Assembly (NCBI GenBank): GCA_963836005.1
Contig: CAWIHS010000003.1
Coordinates: 186,001 to 250,000, forward strand
DNA length: 64,000 bases
Direction: 5' to 3'
Origin: CAWIHS01 sp963836005
Lineage (GTDB): Bacteria > Pseudomonadota > Gammaproteobacteria > GRL18
A model generated the notes under the pieces. That model saw nothing but the letters and a program-made list of their open reading frames with translations. It searched no databases and was not told where the DNA came from. Shown here one piece after another: positions 1-9,736 of the stretch. Numbering within the stretch: the stretch's first letter is position 1; each line of letters begins with the position of its first letter. Made by a program: the position numbers and the translations under genes.

Positions 1-52
1 AATTTTACCTTAATTAAAAAAAGATTTCATGCTCCGGAGTGCTGAATCACCT

Positions 53-964
53 ATGAATCCCACGGCAAAGAAAGATTCTCACAATGGATCTCCCTGTTTT
101 ACAGACTATTTAAAAACCTGGCCGCTGTTTTTACTGCCTCAGCACCTGTTATCCGCATTTATGCACTGGTTTATGAGAATAACAAACCCAACCTTCAAGC
201 ATTGGCAAATCAACGCCTTTATTAAAATATTCAAGGTCAATATGCAAGATGCTGTGGAAGAAAATATTGACAAGTTTACAGACTTTAATGATTTTTTCAC
301 CCGTGAGTTAAAACCTCAGGTCCGTATGGATAAAACCAGCAAAAACGAGTTATGCTGTCCGGTTGACGGCGCCGTCAGTGAACTCGGCCACATCGATAAT
401 GATCAGTTATTACAGGCCAAAGGACATACTTTCAGCCTGCTGGAATTATTAGCCGGGGATACACAATTAGCTGACAGCTTCAGAAATGGTCAATTTGCAA
501 CCATTTATCTTTCACCCAGAGATTATCACCGAATTCATATGCCTGTTTCCGGTACTTTACGCAGCATGACTCATGTCCCCGGGCGACTCTTTGGAGTCAA
601 CCAGGCTTCCGTTAAAACCATTCCTCAATTGTTTTCCCGCAATGAACGGGTTATCACCATTTTTGATACTCCCGCGGGTTCCATGGCTCTGATTCTGGTG
701 GGCGCTATATTTGTCTCCAGCATTGAAACAATCTGGCATGGTGTTGTTACTCCGCCACGACGCAAGTCAGTTCAACACTGGGATTATCAGGAGGGTGAAT
801 TATTGCAAAAGGCCGGGGAAATGGGACGCTTCAATATGGGTTCGACGGTTATATTACTCTTTGCCAAAGGAAAAATCAGCTGGGACAAGTCTCTGAAAAC
901 CTCATCCCCGGTTAAAATGGGGCAATTACTGGCTATGATAAATAAACAGCATGAGCGCCAGTAG
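53..964 (+). CDS. psd: Phosphatidylserine decarboxylase proenzyme
   Basis: The enzyme decarboxylates phosphatidylserine to phosphatidylethanolamine at the inner membrane. The protein matches the family from end to end: an N-terminal FNDFFTREL segment, a central YLSPRDYHRIHMPVSG segment with the conserved histidines, and near the C-terminus MGSTVILLF, where self-cleavage at the serine of the GST motif yields the pyruvoyl group. An in-frame ATG exists at 29, but it has no ribosome binding site; the ATG at 53 follows GGAG and gives about 303 residues, within the family range. Psd-type identity is clear; only the start is uncertain. Confidence 0.95.
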   Translation: MNPTAKKDSHNGSPCFTDYLKTWPLFLLPQHLLSAFMHWFMRITNPTFKHWQINAFIKIFKVNMQDAVEENIDKFTDFNDFFTRELKPQVRMDKTSKNELCCPVDGAVSELGHIDNDQLLQAKGHTFSLLELLAGDTQLADSFRNGQFATIYLSPRDYHRIHMPVSGTLRSMTHVPGRLFGVNQASVKTIPQLFSRNERVITIFDTPAGSMALILVGAIFVSSIETIWHGVVTPPRRKSVQHWDYQEGELLQKAGEMGRFNMGSTVILLFAKGKISWDKSLKTSSPVKMGQLLAMINKQHERQ

Positions 965-1057
965 GCGGGCATGTATGTGGGAGGCAGGAGCCCTAATCGT
1001 CCATGCCGCAGACAAACACTTAAGGCTCTGAATCCAGCCATTTACTTTACAGACAGC

Positions 1058-1294
1058 TTATTTTTTTAAGGACTTTATACTCAGATCCGGCAGATCGACC
1101 CAGGCAATAACATGCAGTACCACACCGCAACTGAGCAAAAAAATTATCGCGGCCAACAGACTGGCAAAAATCGGACTTTCAGGACCATAAATTCTATTCC
1201 AGAAAGCGGCACAAACTAATGCAATTGAGGCTCCGATATAGCAAAGATAAGCAACCGCCAGAGCCGTTTTCTGTCCCATTTTACGAGCTGCCAA
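1058..1294 (-). CDS. Small two-TM membrane protein, unknown
   Basis: A 78-residue protein I do not recognise. It has a basic N-terminus (MAARKMGQK) and two hydrophobic segments, roughly residues 11-31 and 41-66, separated by a short polar loop containing NRIYGPESP, so it should be a small inner-membrane protein with two helices. The C-terminus is basic. AGGAGAAATGC lies immediately before the start on the minus strand. It stands alone, tail-to-tail with psd. Function is unknown; the clean membrane topology and RBS support a real gene. Confidence 0.6.
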   Translation of the reverse strand: MAARKMGQKTALAVAYLCYIGASIALVCAAFWNRIYGPESPIFASLLAAIIFLLSCGVVLHVIAWVDLPDLSIKSLKK

Positions 1295-1375
1295 GCATTT
1301 CTCCTGTGTGTAACGGTTCGCTGTTAGTAGCTGTATAGTCTAACACTTAACGCAATTTATATCTCAAAATTTCAG

Positions 1376-1990
1376 CTATTGTTCAAAGTAAAAGTATTGC
1401 CATGTCTGCCGCGTCAGAATCTGCAGCAGATCCAGCAGCTTATCTGCCGGCACGGCCTCATGGGGATAGACGCTGTGAATTATGATAAAAAATTGACCAA
1501 AGCCTGCGCTGTGTTTCCAGTTCAGTTCTTCCAGCAAAGCATTGTGATGACATTCTGGACATTGGATCGACTGTGTACCCGAAGACCATTGGTCAGTAAA
1601 AGAATTAGTTTGAGCGCACTCTTCAGAGGCAAATTTTAAAGGCTCAATACGGCTTTTACATCGGCAACAACAGCATTTTAAACGCTTGAGTCCGGATACA
1701 AAAATGGGCCTTGCCAACTGCTTTAATTCAATATAACAAAAATTAATCCAGTCATGCCTATTTTGCGGCGGTTGCAAGGCAATTTTCGGAGAACATCCGA
1801 GGAATGTAATCAGTTTTAAAAATTCATCTCCGATTAAAAACCCTTGATGCTGAGCTGATTGAAAAAATTCTCCTATAAAACCCGCAGTCTGCAACTGCTC
1901 TATAAACCTGTCTCTATCAACAGGAGTAAAAAGAGGATTTTCAGCATGAAATATCAAACCATAACGACTGCTCAGTGAAATATTTTTCAT
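1376..1990 (-). CDS. Cysteine-rich hypothetical protein
   Basis: A 204-residue soluble protein of unknown function. Its notable feature is a cysteine cluster, KCCCCRCKSR near residue 107, followed about 35 residues later by a CPECHHNA motif; together these could form a zinc ribbon. No signal peptide or membrane segment is visible. The C-terminal third is rich in aromatic residues (FGQFFIIIHSVYPHE, TWQYFYFEQ). It stands alone between unrelated genes. The ORF is long and shows protein-like composition, so I take it as real, but I cannot name a family. Confidence 0.6.
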   Translation of the reverse strand: MKNISLSSRYGLIFHAENPLFTPVDRDRFIEQLQTAGFIGEFFQSAQHQGFLIGDEFLKLITFLGCSPKIALQPPQNRHDWINFCYIELKQLARPIFVSGLKRLKCCCCRCKSRIEPLKFASEECAQTNSFTDQWSSGTQSIQCPECHHNALLEELNWKHSAGFGQFFIIIHSVYPHEAVPADKLLDLLQILTRQTWQYFYFEQ

Positions 1991-2293
1991 TTATTGTTCT
2001 TCAGCCTAAATTTATCAACCTGAACTCGAAATACCACTTTAAACAAGAGTCCTGCTTTTCTTTTTGTTTAAGCAGGACGGATGAATGCTCCTGCATAATC
2101 AGCATTACCTGCATCCGTGTAGGCAGGAGTCTTTGGCATGGACGATTATCACTGCTGTCTGTCACATGCATTACCACCATCCATGGTAAGACTCATGGCC
2201 AAAGTCGATTTACGACCTTGAGGGAAACACTAGCGTCGTGTGAGGCATAAGTCAGTAATGAATATCAGCGATCTTATCCCGAGTTCAGGTTTA
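1991..2293. other. Intergenic region with short palindromes
   Basis: About 300 bases between the cysteine-rich protein gene and epmA. I see no convincing gene. It contains the short palindrome ACCATCCATGGT and the string GGCAGGAG followed by CATGGACGAT. Pieces of these recur in both orientations near 981-1012 and 9661-9690, suggesting a small dispersed repeat. Confidence 0.4.
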
Positions 2294-3298
2294 TCATGCC
2301 ATATCGAGTGGAAAGCTGATTACATCACGAATGTCTTTGGTGCCAAGCATCACCATTAACAGCCTTTCTATGCCAATAGCCACGCCGGAACAATCGGGCA
2401 ACTGATCCAGAGCCGCCAGCAAACGTTCATCCAGGGGAAGCAGCGGTTTCTGTGTTAATTCGCGGGCCAGATTTTCCTGCTCAAAACGTCGCCGCTGCTC
2501 TCTGCTATCGTTGAGTTCATGAAAACCATTCCCCAGTTCGATACCATCAATAAAAATTTCAAACCGTTCAGCCACCTGAAAGCTGTCCCGGGGTCGAATT
2601 CTAGCCAGACTAGCCTGGCTGGCAGGATAGTCATAAAGAAACGTAATACAGGATTGACTGCCATTTCCTGCAGATTCGCGCCCTAATTGCGGTTGAATAA
2701 TATGGCTGAAAAGTAAATCAAAAAAACGATCCTTATCATCATCCTTATCAAGTACTGTATCCAGCCCATGTTCCCGGCAGCAACTCATTAGCCGAGTTTT
2801 ACTGATAATGTGGGGATTAGTATTAAAGACTTTCTCAAAAGCCTGCTGATAGGAAATAAATTGCGTTGCTGACAGATCACTATAAGGCTTTAATAATTGA
2901 GTTAGCAGGTTATCTATTTCCTGCATTAATTGATGATGGTCATACCCCTCGCGATACCACTCCAGTAACGTGAATTCCGGATTGTGTGTGAAGCCTGACT
3001 CCCCTTGACGAAACACCTTGGCAAGTTGATATATAGAACCCAGTCCAGCGGCCAGCAGACGTTTCATGGGAAATTCCGGGGAGGTATGCAGATAAAAATG
3101 CGATTGTTCTGTGCTGCGGATCAGCGTCTGATAACGCGTACTGAAACTTTCAATAAACGGATCCGTTGTTGCAGCACTGGATAGTACGGGCGTATCGACT
3201 TCCAGAACACGTTGCTGTAAAAAAAAAGCGCGGATGTTTTGCAGTACCTCAGCTCTTAATTTTATCGCCGCTATTGAAGCAGAAGGTTGCCAGTGCAT
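2294..3298 (-). CDS. epmA: EF-P--(R)-beta-lysine ligase
   Basis: EpmA, a class II lysyl-tRNA-synthetase paralogue without an anticodon domain, attaches (R)-beta-lysine to Lys34 of elongation factor P. At 334 residues it has the expected short length. Class II motifs are visible: an N-terminal VLEVDTPVL segment, motif 2 around AKVFRQGESGFTHNPEFTLLE, IELGNGFHELND and C-terminal motif 3 GVAIGIERLLMVMLG. The gene lies directly downstream of efp on the same strand (27-base gap) and close to epmB, so all three parts of the modification pathway are together. Identification is secure. Confidence 0.96.
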   Translation of the reverse strand: MHWQPSASIAAIKLRAEVLQNIRAFFLQQRVLEVDTPVLSSAATTDPFIESFSTRYQTLIRSTEQSHFYLHTSPEFPMKRLLAAGLGSIYQLAKVFRQGESGFTHNPEFTLLEWYREGYDHHQLMQEIDNLLTQLLKPYSDLSATQFISYQQAFEKVFNTNPHIISKTRLMSCCREHGLDTVLDKDDDKDRFFDLLFSHIIQPQLGRESAGNGSQSCITFLYDYPASQASLARIRPRDSFQVAERFEIFIDGIELGNGFHELNDSREQRRRFEQENLARELTQKPLLPLDERLLAALDQLPDCSGVAIGIERLLMVMLGTKDIRDVISFPLDMA

Positions 3299-3325
3299 TA
3301 TTACTCAAGAGCAGGAAATATCAGT

Positions 3326-3895
3326 TCAGTCTTTGGCTCTGGATACATACTTGCCAGTGCGGGTATCTATCTTTAGTTCTTCGCCGATACCTACAAACAA
3401 GGGCACCTGCACAACCGCACCTGTTTCCATGATAGCTGGCTTTCCACCGCCTCCCGAGGTATCGCCTTTGAGGCCTGGATCCGTGTCGCTGACCGTCAGA
3501 ACCACAAAGTTCGGAGGCGTCACCATTAGTGGACTACCATTCCACAACGTGACAGTACACATATCCTGCTCTTTAAGCCACTTCTCTGCATCTCCTACAG
3601 CAGATTTATCAGCTGCCAGTTGTTCAAAACTTTCAGGATCCATGAAATGCCATTGCTCACCATCGTTATAAAGATATTGTAATTCAGTATCCATAACATC
3701 CGCGGCCTCTACGGACTCACCTGATTTAAAGGTTCTTTCATAGACACGTCCGGTTTTCAAATTACGGAGTTTAACACGGTTGAATGCCTGACCTTTACCG
3801 GGTTTGACCATCTCATTTTCAACAATTGAACAGGGATCGCCATCAATCATCAGTTTCAAACCGCTGCGAAATTCATTAGTATTGTGTGAAGCCAT
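3326..3895 (-). CDS. efp: Elongation factor P
   Basis: EF-P (189 residues) binds between the ribosomal P and E sites and relieves stalling at polyproline stretches. The modification loop KPGKGQAF is present with its lysine at position 34, the residue that EpmA modifies. The C-terminal signature GEELKIDTRTGKYVSR is also intact. It is transcribed ahead of epmA and divergently from epmB, with only 35 bases between the efp and epmB starts, so the two promoters must overlap. AAAGAGAAATAA precedes the ATG. Confidence 0.98.
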   Translation of the reverse strand: MASHNTNEFRSGLKLMIDGDPCSIVENEMVKPGKGQAFNRVKLRNLKTGRVYERTFKSGESVEAADVMDTELQYLYNDGEQWHFMDPESFEQLAADKSAVGDAEKWLKEQDMCTVTLWNGSPLMVTPPNFVVLTVSDTDPGLKGDTSGGGGKPAIMETGAVVQVPLFVGIGEELKIDTRTGKYVSRAKD

Positions 3896-3930
3896 TTATT
3901 TCTCTTTTTTGTTTCTCATAAAAGCCGATC

Positions 3931-5004
3931 ATGAAGATAAAATCAGCCGCAATCATACACCGAAATACAATTCAAAACCATAGCAGAAAAAATTCCGCAG
4001 TACTCGGGTTATTACCTGAGACTGAGTCAGATAGACAATTTTCTCAAAAAATTCGTTGTTTTACCGAACCCCTGGAATTGCTTCAATACCTGAACCTGAC
4101 TCCGGAACAGGTTGAATTGTCATCCAGCGCCAGCCAGCAATTCAAATTCAAGGTGCCATTTTCCTATGTACAGAATATAAAGCACGGAGATCCTTATGAC
4201 CCCCTGTTGCGCCAGGTTTTACCTGTCAAAGGAGAATTGAAACAGGCTCCTGGTTTCACGCAGGATCCGCTGGATGAAAACAACAGTCAATGCCAGCCCG
4301 GAATGTTAAAAAAATACCATGGCCGAGTCCTGTTATTGACCACACCGGGATGCGTTATTAATTGCCGCTACTGCTTTCGGCGTCACTATCCCTATAGTGA
4401 GAAAGGGCATGTATGGTCACAAATCTGTGACAACATTGCCTTAATCAAACAGGACCTGTCGATCCAGGAAGTTATTTTAAGCGGTGGAGATCCTCTGTCT
4501 CTGTCTGATACCAAGCTGGTACAATTATTATCCATGCTCGAATCCATACCGCAACTCAAACGCATAAGAATTCATACACGCTACCCGATAGCGGCCCCGG
4601 AAAGGGTCACCCCTGTAATGCTCCAGCGATTCGCGCAATCCTCATTGAAAATCATCATGGTCTTGCATATTAACCATCCTGATGAAATAGGCCAGGCAGC
4701 CCGGGCAGCTATTTATGCATTGCAGCAAACACGCGTGCCATTGTATAACCAGTCAGTTTTGCTAAAGGGCGTGAATGATACTCTGGATGTTTTAACAAAA
4801 CTGAATGAGACATTATTCGAACACGGTATTCAGGCGTATTATCTGCATCTTCTGGATAGAATCTCAGGCACGGTACATTTTGACCTGGATGAAAAATATG
4901 CCCTGCGCCTTTACCGGCAACTGCGGGCTGCGTTGCCAGGATACATGGTGCCAACGCTGGTCAGAGAAATAGCGGGAGAACAAAACAAAATTCCGTTTTA
5001 TTAA
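3931..5004 (+). CDS. epmB: EF-P (S)-beta-lysine-forming lysine 2,3-aminomutase
   Basis: A radical SAM aminomutase that makes beta-lysine for EF-P modification. The 4Fe-4S binding motif CVINCRYC (Cx3Cx2C) is intact near residue 148, followed by RRHYPYS, the ILSGGDPLSL glycine-rich SAM loop, and the PLP-lysine region around NQSVLLKGVND. At 357 residues it is slightly longer than E. coli EpmB because of an extended N-terminus. Its position next to efp and epmA separates it from catabolic lysine aminomutases. Confidence 0.95.
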   Translation: MKIKSAAIIHRNTIQNHSRKNSAVLGLLPETESDRQFSQKIRCFTEPLELLQYLNLTPEQVELSSSASQQFKFKVPFSYVQNIKHGDPYDPLLRQVLPVKGELKQAPGFTQDPLDENNSQCQPGMLKKYHGRVLLLTTPGCVINCRYCFRRHYPYSEKGHVWSQICDNIALIKQDLSIQEVILSGGDPLSLSDTKLVQLLSMLESIPQLKRIRIHTRYPIAAPERVTPVMLQRFAQSSLKIIMVLHINHPDEIGQAARAAIYALQQTRVPLYNQSVLLKGVNDTLDVLTKLNETLFEHGIQAYYLHLLDRISGTVHFDLDEKYALRLYRQLRAALPGYMVPTLVREIAGEQNKIPFY

Positions 5005-5395
5005 ACTTAACCTGCAGTTCACAATCCGCGGCTCTATAGAAACTGTTAAAACAGACAAAACCTGCTATAATCTGACGCATTTAGTATGTTGTGTTCTGGC
5101 TTGTGAAAAATACAAGTTCATTTCTGAGACACAGGTTAAAATTCCTGATATAACAATAAACTATAATAACAATATTAAATAATGGATTAAGCAGAAAAAA
5201 CACTGTTTACTGTCAAAATTCTTGCAAAATTGACTATATATGCTTCATATTATAATAAATTAATGCGACATGAGCAAAAAAGTTTTTTCACGGAGTAAAA
5301 AGCATCTTGAACTGTTTTGTAATCGTAATAGGGCGTGCAGAAAAAATGTTCGCTACACCTCTTCCCTTTAGCCAAATTTACCTGAGTTAAGACCG
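5005..5395. other. AT-rich intergenic region
   Basis: About 390 bases between epmB and the PilZ-like gene. It is very AT-rich in its second half (5160-5270) and probably carries the promoter of the downstream operon. I see no open reading frame with a ribosome binding site and no clear RNA structure. Confidence 0.4.
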
Positions 5396-7291
5396 GTGGC
5401 TCCTTTGCAAGCAACTGAGCAAAACATTTTTTATGACCTTCCCATGCAGTCAAAGCTGGAGGATGAAGCCTATAATACAAACCCTGATGCTGTAGATCAG
5501 TGGTATGCAGATCTGCCTCTGGCCGATATTCGCACCGCAACTAAAGAAATATATCAAGCGCTTAAAGAAATCAATAGCAGTCAGGTCAGTTATAAAAAAC
5601 GACTCTACTTCATGGAGAAAGTACATGCGGGAGTGATTGATAGCGCTGAAAATTTAGCCCGGCTGAATCTGGACAGAAATTTGCCTCTGGATGAAAAACA
5701 TCAGCGTATTGCAAACCTGGTTCAGCAACTGCACCTGCAGATGGCTGTTGGCTATAAGGCTGTATTATACGATCTGGACAAGAGCAAATTCGGAATTTTA
5801 TATCTCCATGGCAAAAAGCTGCAGACGCTGGTCATACAACGTATTATTCGCCATGTCAGTTTTTCAATCTTGTATAATTATCAAACATACAAGCTCCCTT
5901 ACAAATCTCATTGGCCTACTCTACATCATCTTTTTTTACGTGCTGAAAACGATAAAATCAGTGATAAAACAATCACCGATCCTTCTTACCGACTCAAATC
6001 CTCAACGACTATAAAACAAACCTACCTGCAAATACTGTTGCTGGCGATCGCCGATCCTTACCACATGACCCAGCAAAACATTAATACTATATTCACCCAG
6101 CTCGAGCAATTAGCTCAATTGGCAAACCTTTATCATTTCAAGCAGAAAACTCATCAACATAACCTGGTTATTGATCTGGATAGTGATATACCACCTGCTT
6201 TACGCATGTCACAGGATTTGCCTATGAGTCAGAATCTCTGGATACTCGACACATCAGGATTTGACCATACTGACCTGGTCAGTCGTTTTGAAAAAAATGT
6301 CCATCAAACTAGTGAAATTGATACAGCGTTACTAAGACAGTTATCTCTGACCTGGGGAATTCCGCCTTCTCGTCAGCATGCAAGAAAAACGGCCAGCTCA
6401 ACCCTGAAGGTTGCAATAGGTATCAATAAAACCTATTTTGTACTTAATGGATATAATGAACCAGAGTGGCTGATGGATAATACCGATCCACACATCAACC
6501 CCACACAAACTGTTTTAGCGAATAATATCGTCTCAACCGCGCATTTTGATGTACACAAGGTAAAATCCCCATTAAGTAATGATGATGTCTGGGATAAAAT
6601 TTATCAGGACAAAAAAAGAGAACCTTCCCTTAAAGAGGACAAACCCAGCCCTGTCCCGGAGATTATTAAAAATGATCTCCGCGAAGGCATCCATGACTGG
6701 GAAATTATTAATGAAAGTGAAGGAGGTTACTGCCTTTCGTGGGATAAAAATGAGGCCATCAATGTCAAAGTAGGAGAAATTGTTGCATTGATGCATGAAG
6801 AAAAAGAAGCTCAGGAAGGTAATGAAGCTAGTCCTGGATACTGGACTGTAGGCACTATACGCTGGATAAAATGCCTGCGTAATAATGCCGTACAAATGGG
6901 AATAAAGAACCTCGCGCCCAATGCCGTAGCAGTCACTATTACGCGCTTTAAACAAAGACACAAAGGACTGCAAAATCGAGCCATCATGCTGCCTGCTCTA
7001 TCTGCACTTAATCAACCGGAGACCATTATAACCCCTGCTCTGGGCTATTCATCAGGAGATCAGGTCCTGCTTGAGAAATCCTGCAAATCACTTAATACAA
7101 AACTCAGCACGCTGAATAAACTCACTTTTGCAGATAAACTGGATCACAGCTCACATTTTTCTCGCTTCAAATTTTCCTTCATAGAGCAGGTTCATGACGG
7201 CAAAAATCATGATATGGCGGATGAAAATTTAAGCAAAGACTTAGCGCTGGACGGCGAAACAAAGTTTGATTCACTCTGGGATGATTTGTAA
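5396..7291 (+). CDS. PilZ-like c-di-GMP receptor candidate
   Basis: A 631-residue cytoplasmic protein. Residues 1-330 are mostly helical and show no motif I can name. The C-terminal third (about 430-530) resembles a PilZ domain: NESEGGYCL fits the (D/N)xSxxG half of the c-di-GMP motif, followed by VGEIVAL, a hydrophobic TVGTIRWI strand and VQMGIKNL. The upstream arginine pair RxxxR is not evident, so ligand binding is uncertain. The next gene, 65 bases downstream, encodes a FimX-like protein, which suggests a joint role in type IV pilus control. The assigned start is GTG at 5396; the ATG at 5443 is an alternative. Confidence 0.7.
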   Translation: MAPLQATEQNIFYDLPMQSKLEDEAYNTNPDAVDQWYADLPLADIRTATKEIYQALKEINSSQVSYKKRLYFMEKVHAGVIDSAENLARLNLDRNLPLDEKHQRIANLVQQLHLQMAVGYKAVLYDLDKSKFGILYLHGKKLQTLVIQRIIRHVSFSILYNYQTYKLPYKSHWPTLHHLFLRAENDKISDKTITDPSYRLKSSTTIKQTYLQILLLAIADPYHMTQQNINTIFTQLEQLAQLANLYHFKQKTHQHNLVIDLDSDIPPALRMSQDLPMSQNLWILDTSGFDHTDLVSRFEKNVHQTSEIDTALLRQLSLTWGIPPSRQHARKTASSTLKVAIGINKTYFVLNGYNEPEWLMDNTDPHINPTQTVLANNIVSTAHFDVHKVKSPLSNDDVWDKIYQDKKREPSLKEDKPSPVPEIIKNDLREGIHDWEIINESEGGYCLSWDKNEAINVKVGEIVALMHEEKEAQEGNEASPGYWTVGTIRWIKCLRNNAVQMGIKNLAPNAVAVTITRFKQRHKGLQNRAIMLPALSALNQPETIITPALGYSSGDQVLLEKSCKSLNTKLSTLNKLTFADKLDHSSHFSRFKFSFIEQVHDGKNHDMADENLSKDLALDGETKFDSLWDDL

Positions 7292-7356
7292 AATACGTAA
7301 ACCTGTACCTTCTACAGCAGCGTTTACAGGCTGGAGTAACTCACTAAGGAATATCA

Positions 7357-9462
7357 GTGAAAAAACAAAATACCATACAACTATTACTGCTGAACGAAAC
7401 CGAAAATGAAGCCGTAGAAATTACCAATATGCTGCGCAACAATGGTTGTATACTTCGTCCCGTCATTGTTTCAGATCTGGAAGCTTTTACCAGAGAACTA
7501 GCAACCAAAACATTTGATATTATTCTTGTAGCCCGGCAGATTGATGGGCATGATGCCAGTGAGACACTGGCAATCAAGGAAAACTCTTTAAGTGATGCTG
7601 CCATTATTGTTATCGGTGAAGTCTCTCCTGAACAGACTGCAGAGTATATGCTCCAGGGCGCCCATGCGGTTATTCCTAATGAACCTGAAACACTGATCAG
7701 CCTGACAGTCAAACGTGAATTTAAATCACTATCGGCATTGCGCTGTCAAGCCATGTTTAATAAACAACTGGAAGATTCTGAAATACGCTGTCAGCAGTTA
7801 ATAAATAGTTCACGTGATGCCATTGCTTATGTGCATGAAGGAATGCACATCCTGACCAATGAACCCTATTATAAAATTTTTGGCTATCATAGCCAGGAAG
7901 ACATTGAGGCCATGCCCATTATGGATCTGGTGGCGGTCGAAGACAGTTCATTATTAAAAGACTTTTTGCGTCAATACACACATGCTGCTGCACAAAATAA
8001 TGATATTCAGAACAACACATTGAAAATTAACGGACTAAAAGAAGATGGCACTAATTTTCAGATGACTATGGAGTTCCTGCCTGCATCTATGGGCGGGGAG
8101 GAATGCACCCAGATTATCATTCGAAATGATGCCCTGAGCCAGAAGGCACAGGAAAAACTGGAGGCAAAACTAACCGCTATGAGTAACCGAGATCAGGAAA
8201 CCGGGCTTTATAATCGCCGCTATTTTCTTGGTTATCTGGAGGAAACTGTTGCTCTGGCTATAGATGAAAACATAGAAGCCGGTTTACTCTACATTTCTCT
8301 GGATCATTTTGACAAAATCAGGCATAAACTGGGAGTTATTGCCAGTGATCAGGTCATTATTGATATTGCCAATTTACTCAAAAGAACACTGGGTCCGGAA
8401 ATTCTTCTGGCTCATTTTGAAGCGCATCTGTTCACCGTTATTTTAAACAGCAGTGATGTAGAGCAAACTACCGAGCTGGCTGAAAAAATCCTCAAGGTAG
8501 TTGAAACTCACATTGCCGATGCAAAAGATAAAAGTATTTCCACTACCTGCAGTATCGGTATTAACATGATCACTAACAGCTGCAGTAATGCACAGACTAA
8601 TCTCATCAGAGCTCAGCAGGCCTGTCATATCGCTATTGATCAGGGCGGTAATCAATTCCATTTATATGTACCCGACACAAATGAAATGGACGATACTGAA
8701 CTATCCCTGAATTGGCAGAAGATTATTGGCAAGGCCATCAAACATAAACGATTGTATCCCGTCTACCAGCCAGTGATTAATTTACAGGGCGAACATACTG
8801 AGGATTATGAAGTACTTGTGCGTTTAAAAAATGAACAGGATGATACCATTTATCCACGTGAATTTCTGCCTTATATCCAGTCCAGTGAACAAATGGTGAA
8901 CCTGGATCGCTGGGTGATAGGAGAGAGCTTGCGAGCTCTTGCAGAACATATCGCTAGCGGGCACAACAACCGTTTTTTCATTAAACTATCCACGCTGTCG
9001 ATCACTGATCCTAAATTGATCCAGTGGATACAGCATAATTTACAGCGCTACAATCTAGCGGGTGAAAGCGTGATATTTCAGTTTACCGGACATCAGGCGG
9101 CAGAAAATCTCAAACCGCTGCAATCAATTAATAAACAGCTCCAGCAATTAGGCTGTCTATTGTCAATTGAGCATTTTGGTAAAGAATACAATGCCTTTGC
9201 TTTACTGAAACATCTTGATGTTCAATTCCTCAAACTGGACATGTCGCTGACTAAAAACATCTCTAACGATACCGAGCAGCTGGAGAATTTAAAATTTATC
9301 TGTCAACAGGCGAATGAACGTAATGTTAAAACCATTGTGGCCTATGTTGAAGAGGCTGGCAGTTTGTCTGCGATCTGGCAATCAGGAGCCAATTATATCC
9401 AGGGAGATTTCCTGCAGGAAGCGTCCCGAAAACTAAACTTTGATTTTAGCAGCTTTGTTTAA
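7357..9462 (+). CDS. fimX: FimX-like REC-PAS-GGDEF-EAL c-di-GMP effector
   Basis: A 701-residue protein with the four-domain layout and length of Pseudomonas FimX, the c-di-GMP receptor governing type IV pilus assembly. A REC-like domain (about 8-125) is followed by PAS (about 145-255), GGDEF (about 285-435) and EAL (about 455-700). Both catalytic signatures are altered: the GGDEF position reads FEAHLF near residue 353, and the EAL position reads EVL near residue 485. It should therefore bind rather than make or degrade c-di-GMP. It likely forms an operon with the PilZ-like gene before it. Assignment rests on architecture and motifs; the symbol denotes the family. Confidence 0.8.
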   Translation: MKKQNTIQLLLLNETENEAVEITNMLRNNGCILRPVIVSDLEAFTRELATKTFDIILVARQIDGHDASETLAIKENSLSDAAIIVIGEVSPEQTAEYMLQGAHAVIPNEPETLISLTVKREFKSLSALRCQAMFNKQLEDSEIRCQQLINSSRDAIAYVHEGMHILTNEPYYKIFGYHSQEDIEAMPIMDLVAVEDSSLLKDFLRQYTHAAAQNNDIQNNTLKINGLKEDGTNFQMTMEFLPASMGGEECTQIIIRNDALSQKAQEKLEAKLTAMSNRDQETGLYNRRYFLGYLEETVALAIDENIEAGLLYISLDHFDKIRHKLGVIASDQVIIDIANLLKRTLGPEILLAHFEAHLFTVILNSSDVEQTTELAEKILKVVETHIADAKDKSISTTCSIGINMITNSCSNAQTNLIRAQQACHIAIDQGGNQFHLYVPDTNEMDDTELSLNWQKIIGKAIKHKRLYPVYQPVINLQGEHTEDYEVLVRLKNEQDDTIYPREFLPYIQSSEQMVNLDRWVIGESLRALAEHIASGHNNRFFIKLSTLSITDPKLIQWIQHNLQRYNLAGESVIFQFTGHQAAENLKPLQSINKQLQQLGCLLSIEHFGKEYNAFALLKHLDVQFLKLDMSLTKNISNDTEQLENLKFICQQANERNVKTIVAYVEEAGSLSAIWQSGANYIQGDFLQEASRKLNFDFSSFV

Positions 9463-9736
9463 GATCAGCAGGATTTTAAACATCCTGACTGCCTTTTGGG
9501 TTTTTAATTTTTCCTGTCATGATTCCTGTATAAAATATAAGTAACGTTTTAACGTATGAATAAGTGATTGCTTTCAGGTGTTTGTGGAAGGCAGGTAATT
9601 GCTCTATGCATCACCTGCATTTCCCAGATGACCGCCATGAATGGTGGAAATGCATGCAAGAGGCAGGAGCCGAAGTCGTCCATGTGGGTCAATAAATACC
9701 TAATTGAAATCACGATCTTAAGATTGTACTGAATAA
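9463..9736. repeat. Intergenic hairpin and short dispersed repeat
   Basis: Between fimX and parC. TGCATTTCC at 9616 and GGAAATGCA ending at 9654 form a hairpin that may terminate one or both convergent transcripts. It is followed by GGCAGGAGCC and TCGTCCATG (9661-9690), a string that also occurs at 981-1012, so this looks like a copy of a small dispersed element. Confidence 0.45.
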
